NCBI GenBank assembly: GCA_029204225.1
Contig: CM055103.1
Coordinates: 7,830,866-7,894,865 of the forward strand
Source of the DNA: Diphasiastrum complanatum
Taxonomy: Eukaryota; Streptophyta; Lycopodiopsida; Lycopodiales; Lycopodiaceae
DNA: 64,000 bases
Direction: 5' to 3'
The first letter of the stretch is position 1. Each line of letters opens with the position of its first letter. Positions 1-12,350 of the stretch are shown here, piece after piece. The translations under genes were made by a program, and so were the position numbers. The notes under the pieces are model-generated. The model had not been told where the DNA came from. It did no database searches and saw only the letters and a program-made list of their open reading frames with translations.

Positions 1-190
1 AAATAGCAGCGAAGGCAGGGCGCAAAAAAATTTCAGAGAAAATGCGAGGGGGGCGGATAGGTTTAGGTAAAAAAAAAATTATAAAAATATTATTATATTG
101 TGGTACCACGGTACCATCATGGTACCGCGGTATCAGTATGCTCCCGTGATACCGGGATCTGCGGTACCCAATACCGCGGGACCTATGGTT
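1..190. repeat. GGTACC/CCGCGG-rich repeat, copy 1
   Basis: From about 100 to 182 the sequence repeats degenerate palindromes of the type GGTACC, CCGCGGTA and GATACCG. It is preceded by an A/T tract and a G-rich stretch (GCGAGGGGGGCGG). The same order of blocks (G-rich, A/T-rich, GGTACC cluster) occurs in reverse orientation at 23050-23230, beside a hAT relic, so this is probably a subterminal part of the same mobile element family. The assignment to hAT is an inference. Confidence 0.55.
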
Positions 191-419
191 TTAATGCTTA
201 ATGGTTTTCTTTTAAATTGATTTATTTTTTATATGTACTAATTTGAAAATGTTAATAATAAATTATTAATCAATTTGGTTAGCATGATTAGAAGTGCTAA
301 CAAAATGAGATATTTTTTGCGTATTACAATATATTTTTGTAAAGTCATTTTGAGCATCTTGTCTCTCCTATAAGCTTAAAGGGAAATTGCTCAGAAAGAA
401 AAAGGATATGCACTTTCAG

Positions 420-422
<3 letters not shown>
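191..422. other. A/T-rich stretch, nothing recognised
   Basis: No coding or structural feature was recognised between the GGTACC repeat and the (CT)n tract. Confidence 0.5.

Positions 423-485
<63 letters not shown>
423..485. repeat. (CT)n microsatellite
   Basis: About 31 pure CT units directly interrupt the Ty3 integrase frame that lies to the right on the minus strand. The sequence to the left does not resemble the LINE 3' UTR seen before other CT tracts in this window, so its origin is unclear. Confidence 0.95.
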
Positions 486-486
<1 letters not shown>

Positions 487-488
487 GA

Positions 489-616
489 GGCTTGGGGGTG
501 AACATTGCGAGTCCAATCACAAAATCCATTGAAATACTTTCCCATTTCTTACTGGGAATTTCCAAGGGATGTAGAAGACCCGCAACTTTGAGTCTTTCTG
601 CTCTTTTTTTTGGCAT
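489..616 (-). pseudogene. Ty3 integrase core fragment
   Basis: About 40 residues match the start of the Ty3 integrase catalytic core: a KRAERLK stretch, then [12 protein letters not shown], in which the D of SMDF is the first acidic residue of the D,D-35-E triad. The frame then runs into the (GA)n complement and becomes a meaningless Arg-Glu repeat. The second D and the E are absent, so this is a dead fragment of gypsy-A. It is separated from the zinc-binding part (ending at 676) by about 60 bases containing a frame break. Confidence 0.8.
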
Positions 617-675
617 TGTTCACAACCTTGAACGTATTCCTCGACATGACCTTTCATCTTAGGCTAGAAGAAATT

Positions 676-1413
676 CTACCTAACAAGGTCAAGTGTCCTC
701 TGTATGCCTGGCAAGTCCTCCCTATCCGGCACACAAACCTTTCCCTTTCGGAAAAGCAGGCCATTCCTTATGGAATAGTCTTCAAGTATCTTATCATTTC
801 GGGATTGCTTGGGATCCTGCATCCCAAGGTCATCACTAGATCTAGAATTTCTTGTCAGGACATCTAGCCATATGCGACCGAAAAACCTATCAATTCGACA
901 AAGATCCTGTAGTGAAAGATACAAATCAGATTGGATCTCAACAAAGCATAACTGATTAATCTCTCCAATCTGACTCAAGGCATCGACAACATAGTTAGAC
1001 GTACCTTTACGATACTTAATGTTAAACACAAACTCCTGAATGAGTTCCGACCATCTAGCCTTACGGCCACGAAGGTCCTTGGCATCACAAATATACTTAA
1101 GAGATTGGTGATCAGTTATCACCGTAAATCTGGCACCATAAAGATAATGCCTCCAGATTTTTAACGCATGAATGATTGCAAAAAGCTCCTTCTCACAGGT
1201 AGAATACCTTGTTTGAGCAAGATCAAGCTTCTTGCTTTCAAAAGCAACTGGACTACCGTCCTGGTAAAGGACCGCTCCTACAGCAAAGTCGCTAGCATCC
1301 GTATCAACCACAAAGGGTCGGTTAGGATCAACAATGTGTAAAATTGGAGCCGTAGAAACACAGTGCTTGAGAGTCTCAAAACTCTCATTCATTTCATCAG
1401 TCCATATTATCAA
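676..1413 (-). pseudogene. Ty3 RNase H and integrase N-terminal fragment
   Basis: A 245-codon open stretch. It starts with the RT/RNase H connection, then RNase H with [15 protein letters not shown] (first catalytic D), the E in the CEKELFAIIHAL helix and TDHQSLKYI (next catalytic D). A tether follows (YVVDALSQI), then the beginning of the integrase zinc-binding domain ending at GIQRTLDLVR. In an intact element RNase H removes the RNA template and integrase inserts the cDNA. The frame is closed at both ends relative to neighbouring pol fragments, so no polyprotein can be made. The start codon is simply the first ATG in the fragment. Confidence 0.85.
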
Positions 1414-1429
1414 CGGACTTTTTCTGCGG

Positions 1430-2049
1430 CTACATTTTTTTTCACCCCCTTAAGTACGTTCGTTAACGCATAGTCCAAAATGAACTGTGAAAAAATCTTG
1501 AGAAGCCCAAAAAGGATTTCACATCACCAATTGTCTGAGGTCTCGGCTATTCTTGTACCATACGGACTTTGTCATAATCGATTTCAAGACCTTTATAAGA
1601 TATGGCATGGCCCAAGTATTTGAGTTTAGTTTGGAGGAACTCACATTTCGACTCCTTAGCATAGAGCCTTTCTTGCCTTAGAAGATCCAAGACAATACGA
1701 AGATGCTCTTCAAGGGTCCCCAACTATAAATTAATATGTCGTCCAAATACACCCCCACAAACTTTCCCAGCTATGGACAAAGAATATCATTCATCATCTG
1801 CTGGAAAGTGGCAGGCGCTTTCGTGAGTCCAAAAGGTAACACTAAAAATTCATAAAGGCCATACCTAGATCGAAATCTAGTCTTAGGAACATCTTCGTTC
1901 CTAATCCTTATCTGATGGTATCCTGATCTAAGATCAATCTTGGAGAAATACTTAGCTCCATTCAGACGATCCATAAGATCATCCATCCTAGGTAAGGGAT
2001 ATTTGTTCTTGATGGTTAAATCATCTAACTTTTTAAAGTCACCACACAA
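1430..2049 (-). pseudogene. Ty3 reverse transcriptase fragment
   Basis: The clearest part is 1771-2049. It shows RT fingers and palm: [20 protein letters not shown], then [13 protein letters not shown] containing the first catalytic Asp, then [19 protein letters not shown]. The catalytic DD motif region and thumb follow between 1430 and 1770 but with several frameshifts. There is no gag or protease upstream. The neighbour to the right (2186 on) is an oppositely oriented LTR relic, so gypsy-A has been cut off here. Confidence 0.8.
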
Positions 2050-2185
2050 ACGTGTCCCTCAATCGGAAACCGTTTGGTTTCTAAATTTCTTGTACATTGG
2101 AAAGGCAAGTCAGATGATGAGGACACTTGGGAGAGAGAAGACTATTTAAGACTGAACTTCCCTGGTTTGCTCCCTTTAGGAGGAG

Positions 2186-2317
2186 ACTCTTGAAGGGGGA
2201 GGGAATGTTACGTACCCATAAGGGCACGCAACAGGAAACTTGAGGTGACATCTCAGTTCTAGGACGGAACGTTGATCTGGAGCTATATGTCTTTTGGGTG
2301 CCACGTGTCAATGTTTT
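2186..2317 (+). mobile_element. Ty3 3'-end relic: polypurine tract and LTR start
   Basis: A purine run (GAAGGGGGAGGGAA, about 2192-2205) is followed at 2206 by TGTTACGTACCC, the layout of a polypurine tract plus LTR start. Only about 110 bases of LTR remain before LINE sequence starts. A related LTR relic lies in reverse orientation at 59040-59180. The LTR start contains an imperfect inverted repeat (GTTACGTACCC / GGGCACGCAAC). Confidence 0.65.
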
Positions 2318-2666
2318 ATTGCATGTTGTAGCTCAAGTTATTCAACCTATCATGAGGAGACACACATCTCATCCTCCTAGACGTCGTCAGCGGCTACTAG
2401 AGTTACCTCATGTTGCAGCTCGTATCACATCCTTCTATAGCAGCAACAGGAAATGATGATAGTGATATACCTCATTTCTGGAATTTAGTAGCACTCATGC
2501 TCCTATATATATCTCATCTCACTTACTTCAGTTAATAGTTTTCAAATATGCTATTTCTTTTGTTACTATTTTGGAGATGTTTCATACGCTCCCATTGTTA
2601 CCACATACTTGACATGTACATTTACTAGTCTTATATGCATTTTGGCATGGAAAAGACATTAATAAA

Positions 2667-2760
<94 letters not shown>
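2318..2760 (+). mobile_element. 5'-truncated LINE copy F1
   Basis: This unit carries the last part of LINE ORF2 (Arg-rich C-terminus with a RITSFYS-like end), the conserved LINE 3' UTR with its TTGGCATGGAAAAGACATTA block, and a (CT)n tail at 2671-2760. It matches 8832-9212 and 7740-8281. The 5' end joins the Ty3 LTR relic at about 2318. It is the first unit of the plus-strand LINE chain. Confidence 0.85.
2671..2760 (+). repeat. (CT)n tail of LINE F1
   Basis: Ninety bases of pure CT directly follow the LINE 3' UTR (ATTAATAAAGCTT). The next LINE unit begins at its end. Confidence 0.95.
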
Positions 2761-2763
<3 letters not shown>

Positions 2764-3039
2764 GACGACGTCAGCGACGGCCCATACCTCCTGATACTGC
2801 TCGTATTACGTCTTTTTTCAGCAGCAGCAGTATCTGACACTATCTGATACTACTCTACTCTACTCTACTCATGGCAGCTACTCTTGCTCCCACTTATGGA
2901 CAGTTGGCAGTTTGTAGTTTACAGCTATATTACTCATTTTTCTTTTATGCATAGTTTTTTCTTGGAGACGTTTATATACGCTCCCATGGTTTTCACATAC
3001 TTGACATGTACTCCTTTTGGTCTTATATTAATAAAGCTT

Positions 3040-3100
<61 letters not shown>
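2761..3100 (+). mobile_element. 5'-truncated LINE copy F2
   Basis: The unit starts directly at the (CT)n tail of F1 with CTAGACGACGTCAGCGACGG, which matches the Arg-rich ORF2 C-terminus of the other LINE copies. It continues through a diverged 3' UTR (CTTGACATGTACTCC, ATTAATAAAGC) to its own (CT)n tail at 3041-3100. Confidence 0.85.
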
Positions 3101-3103
<3 letters not shown>

Positions 3104-4181
3104 CCCCACCCAATGCCTCCACACCTGTTGCCTCCGCCCCACCTGATATCTCCCCTGCTGCCTCCGCCCCACCCACTGCCTCCACACCTACGGCCTCCAC
3201 CCCACCTGCGGTCCCCGCCCCACCTGCTACCTCCACCCCACCGGTTGCCACCCTCCATTCTACCTCCTCCGCCCCTGCTGCTGCCCTCTCTACTGTTCAA
3301 GAGCTTCCCCATAGTGCTGTACAGCAGGCGCCCCTTCCCTCGCCACACACTAACAGCCCCCCCCTCTCCTCGCTTCCCACTCCGGCCCCCCTCCTTCATC
3401 TCCTGTCCCTTCCACTCCCATCCCTGCCAATGCTGCCCCGAACACCCCCTTTCTATCCCACGCAGATTACACGACCTCCAAATCCTTCGAAAAATTTTTA
3501 GCCTACCAATTGAAAGAGCTGAAAGCAGATGTACAAACCTTGAAACTGGAAATCATACATCTACGCACAGAGAACCAACAACTTCGGACAGAGATGGATA
3601 ACAAGTGTGCTTCCCAGCCGCAAGCAGAGACAATGACGAAGTTACAAGACCTGGAACAGCAATTGAGCCAACACAAAGAATCGACCAGAACATGGGCTTC
3701 TACTCTCACCAATGGTAAAGGTACCAACCCACCTTGGACAGCCGATGGCAGAAGTAAGTCTGCCCCTCTTTCATCGTTCATTTCCGCTACTCTTACGGAA
3801 GAAAAACTCTGAGATTCCAAGGCTCTCAATATTAGGGTACGAGGCATTGTCGATACCCAAAACGCCATTGAAGAAGCAAAAAGATTTCTATGTACCACCC
3901 TAGGACACAATGTAGAAGGTTTTGATACAGCATGGCGCACCAAAAAAGACACGACTACTTTGGTCCTCCACTTTACGTCACTTAGGTGTCGTAAAGAAAC
4001 CTTGCGGAAAAGAGCCAAGTTGAAAGACACCAAGATCTTCATGGATGATGACCTTACCTATATACAGGTTGAAGAAAGACTTCAAGTATTCCAAACCGCC
4101 AAAGCTGCTGGGAGACGAGTGATCTATCGAGATGCAGCTGTTCGGTACCTCAATGGTACTACATCCGGAAACAGCCTATAG
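3101..4181 (+). pseudogene. LINE ORF1 (copy A), nucleic-acid-binding chaperone type, broken
   Basis: The 5' part (to about 3500) encodes Pro/Ala/Ser-rich repeats of APPxASTP type. A frame change leads to a part starting at 3510 with a coiled coil (heptads with [19 protein letters not shown]). That part is followed by a globular C-terminus with [15 protein letters not shown] and RYLNGTTSG, ending at 4181. Coiled coil followed by an RRM-like domain is typical of ORF1 proteins, which coat LINE RNA. A TGA at 3810-3812 interrupts the coiled-coil part; copy B is open there (51126-51797). The domain call is by layout, since no strong family motif is visible. Confidence 0.7.
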
Positions 4182-4232
4182 GAAATTGGGGTCCCCGGGC
4201 TTCGGAGCATCCCGGGACCCCCTCCACACCAC

Positions 4233-7200
4233 TTGCAGCTTGGAGTATGGAACTGCAACGGCATACACTCACCATCCACGGCTGGAGATCTTACCGACTT
4301 TATCACAGATAGAGATATACTCTTCTTTATGGAGACACACGAGAGCCCAGAGCGAGGACTACCCACATTTGTAGGCTACAGATGGGATTCAGTTTACAAG
4401 ACAGAGACGCGATCAGCAAGTGGCAGAGGTTCAGGTGGAGTGGCATGTCTTTATCGGGAGTCATTACAGTCAGCGATAGAGTTTATCCCACATGATGGAC
4501 AGGCACGATACATATGGGTTCACATTACTGGACGAGCTATTGGTTTGGATAGGGATCTCTTCATTGCTGCCTGCCACTTTCCTCCAGAGTCTTCCTCCTT
4601 TGCGGACGGATCAGGTTCTCCCTATGCTGATCTTTCAACAGATATTGTCAAATTCACAGATCGGGGTAATTTCCTTCTCACTGGCGACTTTAATGCCAGG
4701 ACTGCTACCAGACAGGTGGATTTTCATGACACGGATGACATCTTACGTACACGAGCTATTGATTGTGAGGACATTGGTATCACTAGGACCTCAGAGGACG
4801 AGACGGGCCCTATCACGAGCTATGGAGAGTACCTTTTACAGATGGGTGAAGCTCACGAGTTGGCCATTTATAATGGCTTAGCTTGTTGGCCACATTCTGG
4901 CAGATTCACTTGCCACCCACACAGTGTCGTCGACTATCTCATGGGGTCACCAGTTTTTATCCCACTCCTGTCCGATTTCCAGATTCTTCACACCACCCTA
5001 TCCGATCACTCCTTTCTATCTTTCAGTATGGGCTCCATCCCGACCCTCCAACCACCCATTACTCCACTCATCTCCTGCGCACCCAAGTACACTTTTGATC
5101 ATTCCCACATCCAAACATACCAAGACGCCGTCAACTCATTTCTTCGTCGTTTCCCACACCACGCACCGTTAGAAACACAAGCTACCTTCCTTACCACTTC
5201 ACTCCATAATGCTGCATCATCTTCCTTTTCCTCCAAGCCACATCGACGCCCACCCACTTCGTCACACCCCATCCGACCTCCCTGGTTTGACGCCCAATGC
5301 CATTTCCTTCATCTCCAAGTCACCCAAGCTAGACTTCATAACACACACTTTCTCCATGCAGCTCGTCAATCTCTCCATCACACCCTCCGCCGAAAGAAAC
5401 GAGTGTATGAAACCGAAAAAGGGAAAAGCCTAGTCGATTCCCTTTGTAGTTCCTCCATTGGCGCCTTCTGGAGGGAATTCATTCCCCGTACCCCACCTCC
5501 CCCCTCACTGACCTTCATACTTGGACTACATACGCCACTACCCTATATACTATACCCACAGACACACCCATCTCCATCTCTCCCCGGCCGACTACCTTCA
5601 CGTTCTTAACCTCGGACATGGTCTTGACGGCCATTAAGAGACTGAAAACCCGTCGCACCTGGGATATTGATGACCTTGAATCCGAGCTTCTAATCCATGC
5701 TGCAGACACATTATCACCTACCCTAGCCACCTTGCTCAATCGAGCAGTTGTCTCCGGCTTCCCTTCCTCCTGGTGTACCAACATCATCCATCCCATTCAC
5801 AAAACTGGTGACCCCATGGACCCTGGTAACTATCGCACCATTATGGTTGGGCACATCATTGCTAAGTTATACGGCACCATCCTCCAGTCAGCAGTCAGTT
5901 CTGAGGCAGAGTCCAGGCGATTACATGCATTGGTCCAGGCGGGTTTCAGAGCACACTACTCCACTACAGATCATATCTTCACTCTTCGGGCCATTATTGA
6001 GGAAGCTAGACACAGGAAAGAGCAGGTCTACTGTTGTTTTGTTGACTTCAGGAAAGCCTTCGACTCTATTCATCCAACGGCTTCGTGATCTCGGCTTTTC
6101 TACTGACACGATCTTGGCAATGATGGCACTATATGAGAGAGTCCTTGGTTGTTTTCGGAGTGACATCGGCATCTCAGATCATATTTGGAGCACTATTGGT
6201 GTTAAATAGGGTTGTTCTCTATCTCCAACCCTGTTTGGGCTATATATCGATGAGCTTGAGAGAGTCATTGAGGGATGTGGTGGCACAGGTTGCAGACTGG
6301 GGAGTATCTTGATTGCTATACTTTTATATGCAGATGACGTGCTTCTCCTATCTTCTACCAGAGAGGGATTACAGCGACAGCTCGACAGTCTTCATGCTTT
6401 CTGCAGTAGATGGGGACTAGGGGTTAACATATTGAAAACCAAAGTTCTGGTTTTCAACACATCAAGAGCTTTTATGCAGCGCCAGGAACTCATCTTCGAC
6501 AGGCAGCCCTTGGAGGTTGTATCTTCCTACACTTACCTTGGCGTAATCTTTACAGGCCCTATCTTTGGTATGCGACGGGCAGCTTCCGCCAGACTTGGGA
6601 AGGGCCACGCGTCACTTGTCCAGTTAGAGCGTTTCTGTTTCAGACGGTTTATTTAGGATGCCCCGAGTAAATGCCATCTTTTTGACACTCTCGTTACACC
6701 CACAGCCCTATATGCAACTGAAGTATTGGTGTACGGTCTTACATCATCGGATTGGGCCCATATTTCATGACTGCAGGTTCTCATGTTATCCCGGATGATA
6801 CGGGCTAAGCCATCCGTCCCACACCAGATTATACTGACAGAGTTCGCGGTTCCACCCATATAGCTATCCGCCATCTTCCAGCTTATCCTATATATCCAGC
6901 GTGTCATGTTGTTATCCACAGACGAGCAGAGATACATACAGATGGCACTTGCTTCATCACGACACCTTTATGACCAGGGACATCGACTATCATGGTTCTC
7001 TCAGGCCTCCTAGCTATTGGACACACTTGGCATATCTATCACAGACCTTCCATCAGGCACTCGTGAGTACATTAGACGCTTTCTTTATAGAGTATATCTG
7101 AGATGGACATGGTAGGGGCAGCTCGGGGTCAAACCCGACTATTACAGGACACACTTTTTGGAGCTAGACACAGTAGGACTTCCAGTTTTGCCACACTACC

Positions 7201-7821
7201 TCACCTCAGGACTGTCTCACGGGCTTCGGTTTCTGTTGGGCCAGTTTCGAGTATCTTCACATCAGTTGGCTATTGAGACTGGACGCTTCCAGTGCACCCC
7301 GCAAGAGGAGTGGATTTGCCAGTTGTGCTTATTAGCTATGGTCGAGTCAGAGGAGCACTTCCTTTTCACATGTCCAGTTTACTATGAGATCAGAGGGTGA
7401 TATCATTGCCTTTTTCGTCAGACACATGTTACACTGCGGTCCCTTATCTCATACAAGGACCCCCGTTGTGTGGCACTTACGTGAGATGTCCCTCTTAAGA
7501 CAGGACCTATGTCAGGCAGTTCAGCATACTTACCCAGTCACCCAGTCCCAGATTACATCCTTCTTCTCACGCAGGAGATCACGTTCTGATGCGGACATGA
7601 CTGACAGCGATTGCGACGACATTCCCAGACCCAGGACGCAGAGACGACGTACCACCCAGCCTCAGGCGACCATGAGAGTTACACGTCCCACCAGGCCTCC
7701 TAGACAGAGACGCACTACATATGCTCATAGTCATCGACGACGCCAGCATGTTCCAGCGCTTACTGATGTTACAGCTCGCATTACATCCTTCTACAGCATC
7801 AGCACAGGCTTGACTTCTTGA
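4233..7821 (+). pseudogene. LINE ORF2 (copy A): endonuclease-reverse transcriptase, broken
   Basis: The endonuclease (4233 to about 5100) shows [25 protein letters not shown] and SDHSFL, the APE-type active-site series. The reverse transcriptase (about 5620-6650) shows [10 protein letters not shown] and, after a short deletion near 6065, LYADDVLLLSS with the catalytic DD. The C-terminus has a Cys-His motif [19 protein letters not shown]. It then has an Arg-rich tail ending [14 protein letters not shown] at 7821. In life this protein nicks the target and reverse-transcribes the LINE RNA onto the nick. Lesions include a frameshift near 5610, the deletion near 6065, a TAG-type stop near 6207, TAG at 6655 and TGA at 7398. 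The last is shared with copy B. Confidence 0.9.
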
Positions 7822-7922
7822 CATGGATACATATGATTTTCATGCACAGGCTTTTTCATTTATGTATTTCATTTATGTATTTATCTTAGCCTGTACAAGA
7901 TGTTTTTTCTTTATTACAGCAT

Positions 7923-9212
<1,290 letters not shown>

Positions 9213-9912
9213 CTTTATATTGATGAGTTGGAAAGAGTATCAGGTTTTTGTGGGGAAGCTGGTTGTAGACTTGGTGATATTTTGATCTCTCTTTTATTAT
9301 ACGCAGATGGTGTGGTTTTGGTCTCACCGACTTGAGAGGGGCTTCAAAGACAGTTGGACAGTCTCCATACTTTCTATACCAGTTGGAGATTGCAAGTTAA
9401 CATTTTGAAGACCAAGATCATAGTCTTCAATACTTCCAAGGCTTTTATGTAGCGTTAGGAGCTTATCTTCGACGAGCAGCCATTGGAAATAGTATAATCC
9501 TACACCTACTTGCGAGTCCTTTTCTTCGGGACCCATCTTCTATATGAAGTGAGCAGTTGCGACTAGATTTGGGAGGGAATACTCTTCTTTCATCCAACTA
9601 CAAAGGTTCTTTTTCAAGAGATCTATTTGGGATGCACCAAGTAAATGTCCGCTCTTTGATATTATTGTGACCCCCACAACCCTATATGCTACAGAGACTT
9701 GGTGTACCAATATCTCTTCAAATTTCTCACCTATATTAACATGTTATCACGCATGATTCAGGCTAAGCCCTAAGTTCCACACCAAAGCAGTCTTGCTGAG
9801 TTTTCAGTCACACACTTGATCTTGATGCCATCTTTCAACTTATTATTTACATTCAAAGAGTCATGGACCACAGAGTTGAGATACTCTTGGATGGCACTTA
9901 CATCTTCGCAGC

Positions 9913-9917
9913 ATCTC
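9913..9917. repeat. Target-site duplication ATCTC (left)
   Basis: ATCTC directly precedes TGTTAGCA at 9918 and recurs at 14410-14414 directly after the other end of the nested element. Confidence 0.8.
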
Positions 9918-9937
9918 TGTTAGCAACATATGTTTAC

Positions 9938-11777
9938 AAAATATGATTTGCACTGGCCGACTTGCAACCTTTTGGGTTCCCAAGAGGACCCAATGTTGTC
10001 ACCAAGACACTTAAAAAAATCGAGTAGACAGCATATTTCAAATTCATTGACCCATCCGTGGCCAAGTGGAAAAACAAGGATGGGTATCGAGTCGAAGCAA
10101 TCAATGACCCACAACTACAAGCGGCATGTGCGTACTTGACAAAGTGCACACAACGACCGAGAACCAAGTTGCAGAGGGTACCCATGTCCCTGTTTCACAT
10201 GATGGCAGATTCACGACTGCATGCCCAGAACCTCTATGATTGGGCACAGTTTGTTTCGAACTGCCTTCATGAGTGCATTAAGAACAAGCAGCCGATAACG
10301 ATACTCGGATATCTCTTGACAGATATCACCCTCCACCAAGTCCAGAACGGGCTAAAGCTTCAACAACACTTGCAGCTTACGGACAAGGCATGGGAAATTC
10401 CCATTGAGTTAACAAAGTCCAAGCGTGCACAATCAAGGGCCACTTCACCATCGGGATCCCAGCCTAAACGACTACACACCAGTATTCTCCCTCTGGTACA
10501 GAAGCAAAGAAGCCCACAACCAGACCCACAAGCAGCTGCAACCTCTGGAGCTCAAGAGGCCGATACCTCCAAGGCCCAGTTGCCAGACACAAGGCAACAA
10601 AGGATGCAAAAGAAGCTTCAAGCTGGAAGCACATCACCAGTGGGATCAGTTTCAGATGGTTCCACTTCAGATGATGGAAGCTCATCCACGGCCTCACAAC
10701 AACACTCATCACCCTCACATGTCATCAAAGGGGGTGATGGAGCAACTACCTCTAAACCAGCACCTGACACGACAGTATCGCAAGTCACAGGTCAGCCAGA
10801 TCAAGTCACCACCCCACCCACACTGATTACTACGCCAACGCCACCAACATCACCACCGGCACAAGTTTTTTTGGTGGGAGGAGTGGGGATATCCAGTCCC
10901 CAGGTCACGGAAGCAGCTCAGCAACCACAAGACCAACAACCACAGGCCCAGCAAGTCCACACATTGGACACATCGCAATATTTTGATGTTGCGAACCTGA
11001 TGGAAATAAGCGACGACAAGCCACAGAAGGGGAAGCAGCCAGAAAGAAGTCTGACCCCTCCACTAACCACCACCACCACAACAGTTACTAACATCATCCC
11101 TCCACTACCTCCACCTCCACGTCCACCTCCATCTTCAGCTCTAACACCACGTTTATTTTTTGGTTTAGCCTCACCATCCCACACTCCAGATCAGTACCCA
11201 ACCCTCACTAACCCTGAGAAGCTCACCGAAGCAGCCAAACGCTCAATGATCGGCCTATTCGAAACAAGCTACCATATGCATTGGTTGGTTAGCCAATATC
11301 AAATGCTCGAGAGCAAGGTCCAACATCAAGACCAGGAAATTACACATCACCATAGGCTAGCCAAAGAAAAAGAAAGAGAGACAGTGGAAATCAAATCCGT
11401 GATGGCCGGGCAGAAGACCACTCTGGAAGAGGTCCAGCAGCAACTGAAGCACCAGATGGTCCAAATCGACCAAGTACGAGATGGATCATCGGGTGCAATG
11501 ACAGTCGACGCTCCTCTAGTCAAGCTCGAGGATATTCAATTCCAGGCCCCACAGGCCTCAGCCATCCGGATGGAAAAATATGTTAAGGCTAAACCAAGAA
11601 CAAGAGGCCGAAAAGAGAAATTTTGAAAACATTGTGGCCAAGCAAGAGAAGATCATCCTGGAGTCCCAGAAGCAGCTGGAAGATACCACGAAGACCCTGC
11701 GGCAAGTCTTGGACAAGGTGAACCAATTATGGGACACGGCGTGCAAGGCCCAAGCAGGTGCTCAATCAACGAAGCCA
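9938..11777 (+). pseudogene. Unrecognised gag-like protein with coiled coil (nested element)
   Basis: An open frame runs from about 10037 to 11626. Upstream, the same frame stays codon-like (FGFPRGPNVVTK) but is cut by a TAG at about 10034. The N-terminal 130 residues are globular (AINDPQLQAACAYLTK, LYDWAQFVSNCLHECI). A long low-complexity Pro/Gln/Ser/Thr region follows, then a coiled coil from about residue 380 (HHHRLAKEKERETVEIKS). A frameshift near 11580 moves the coiled coil into another frame (EKRNFENIVAKQEKIILESQ) that ends at 11777. The globular part weakly recalls ORF1 proteins of large plant LTR elements. That resemblance is by eye and uncertain. Confidence 0.55.
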
Positions 11778-12008
11778 TAGGACGATGATGGGAATGATGG
11801 AGCAGGAAATCAGGGCAGGCAAACCCAATCTTCAGACGGTAGCTCGGGATCGAGTGGCCAGAGAGCCGGTGCTGCTTCCAGGACTTTTCCCCAACCCCCT
11901 CCCACCTTCAACCCCTCCCCCTACTCTGCATTTAATTTTTCCGAAACATTTATTCCAACTTACCCAATTCTTTCATCTTCCCTCTCTCCATCACCTCCTA
12001 GCAAAATA

Positions 12009-12350
12009 ATGGGCCCATCAAAAGGTCCAGCTGACACATACAAGGCCCAACGGGACGAGTTCCTCCAACAACTCCACTCCCCCGGTGTGGCGTATAATTT
12101 GTTAAACCCACCCCCTCCGAAACCTGTCGTTCCCGCACCCCTCTCTCCAAATCATTCCATCCCTGACCTTCCAGAAACTAACATCGACATGGGGGGTGAT
12201 GATGACTTCCTGGCAGATCAACCAGAGACAAGAAGGTTCTCGCCCAGACAAGATACGGGCACAACTGAGCCGTCGACAAGAGAGAAAGCCAAAGAAAAAG
12301 ACATGGGCACCAAGGCCCTAGATGATGGTGAGGCCATTCCAACCGCGTAG
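12009..12350 (+). pseudogene. Proline-rich linker ORF of the nested element
   Basis: A 113-codon plus-strand frame (GPSKGPADTYKAQRDEFLQQ at its start) followed by a Pro-rich and then an acidic, Arg/Lys-rich stretch. It lies between the coiled-coil frame and the next ORF, with no room for promoters. It is best read as the middle of one original polyprotein that has since been frameshifted. No known domain is visible. Confidence 0.45.

Larger units (their letters stand above)
486..2118 (-). mobile_element. Ty3/gypsy relic (gypsy-A), pol region only
   Basis: Reading leftward, the minus strand shows reverse transcriptase, RNase H, the integrase zinc-binding region and the start of the integrase core, in the Ty3 order. 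Frames are broken several times and no LTR in the matching orientation is present. The integrase core stops at the (CT)n tract at 485. The encoded protein resembles the pol of gypsy-1 (32330-35485), for example the shared [16 protein letters not shown] stretch, so the two are related lineages. Confidence 0.85.

Noticed and set aside
423-485. (CT)n in gypsy-A as evidence of a LINE insertion
   Set aside because: Sequence on the left lacks the LINE 3' UTR blocks; it could be an unoccupied or eroded site but this cannot be shown.
2934-3399. Gly-rich minus-strand frames opposite LINE ORF1
   Set aside because: Antisense shadow of a Pro/Ala-rich plus-strand repeat.
10425-10826. Overlapping His/Pro-rich frame inside the nested element's first ORF
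   Set aside because: Shadow frame of the Pro/Gln-rich region of the main ORF.
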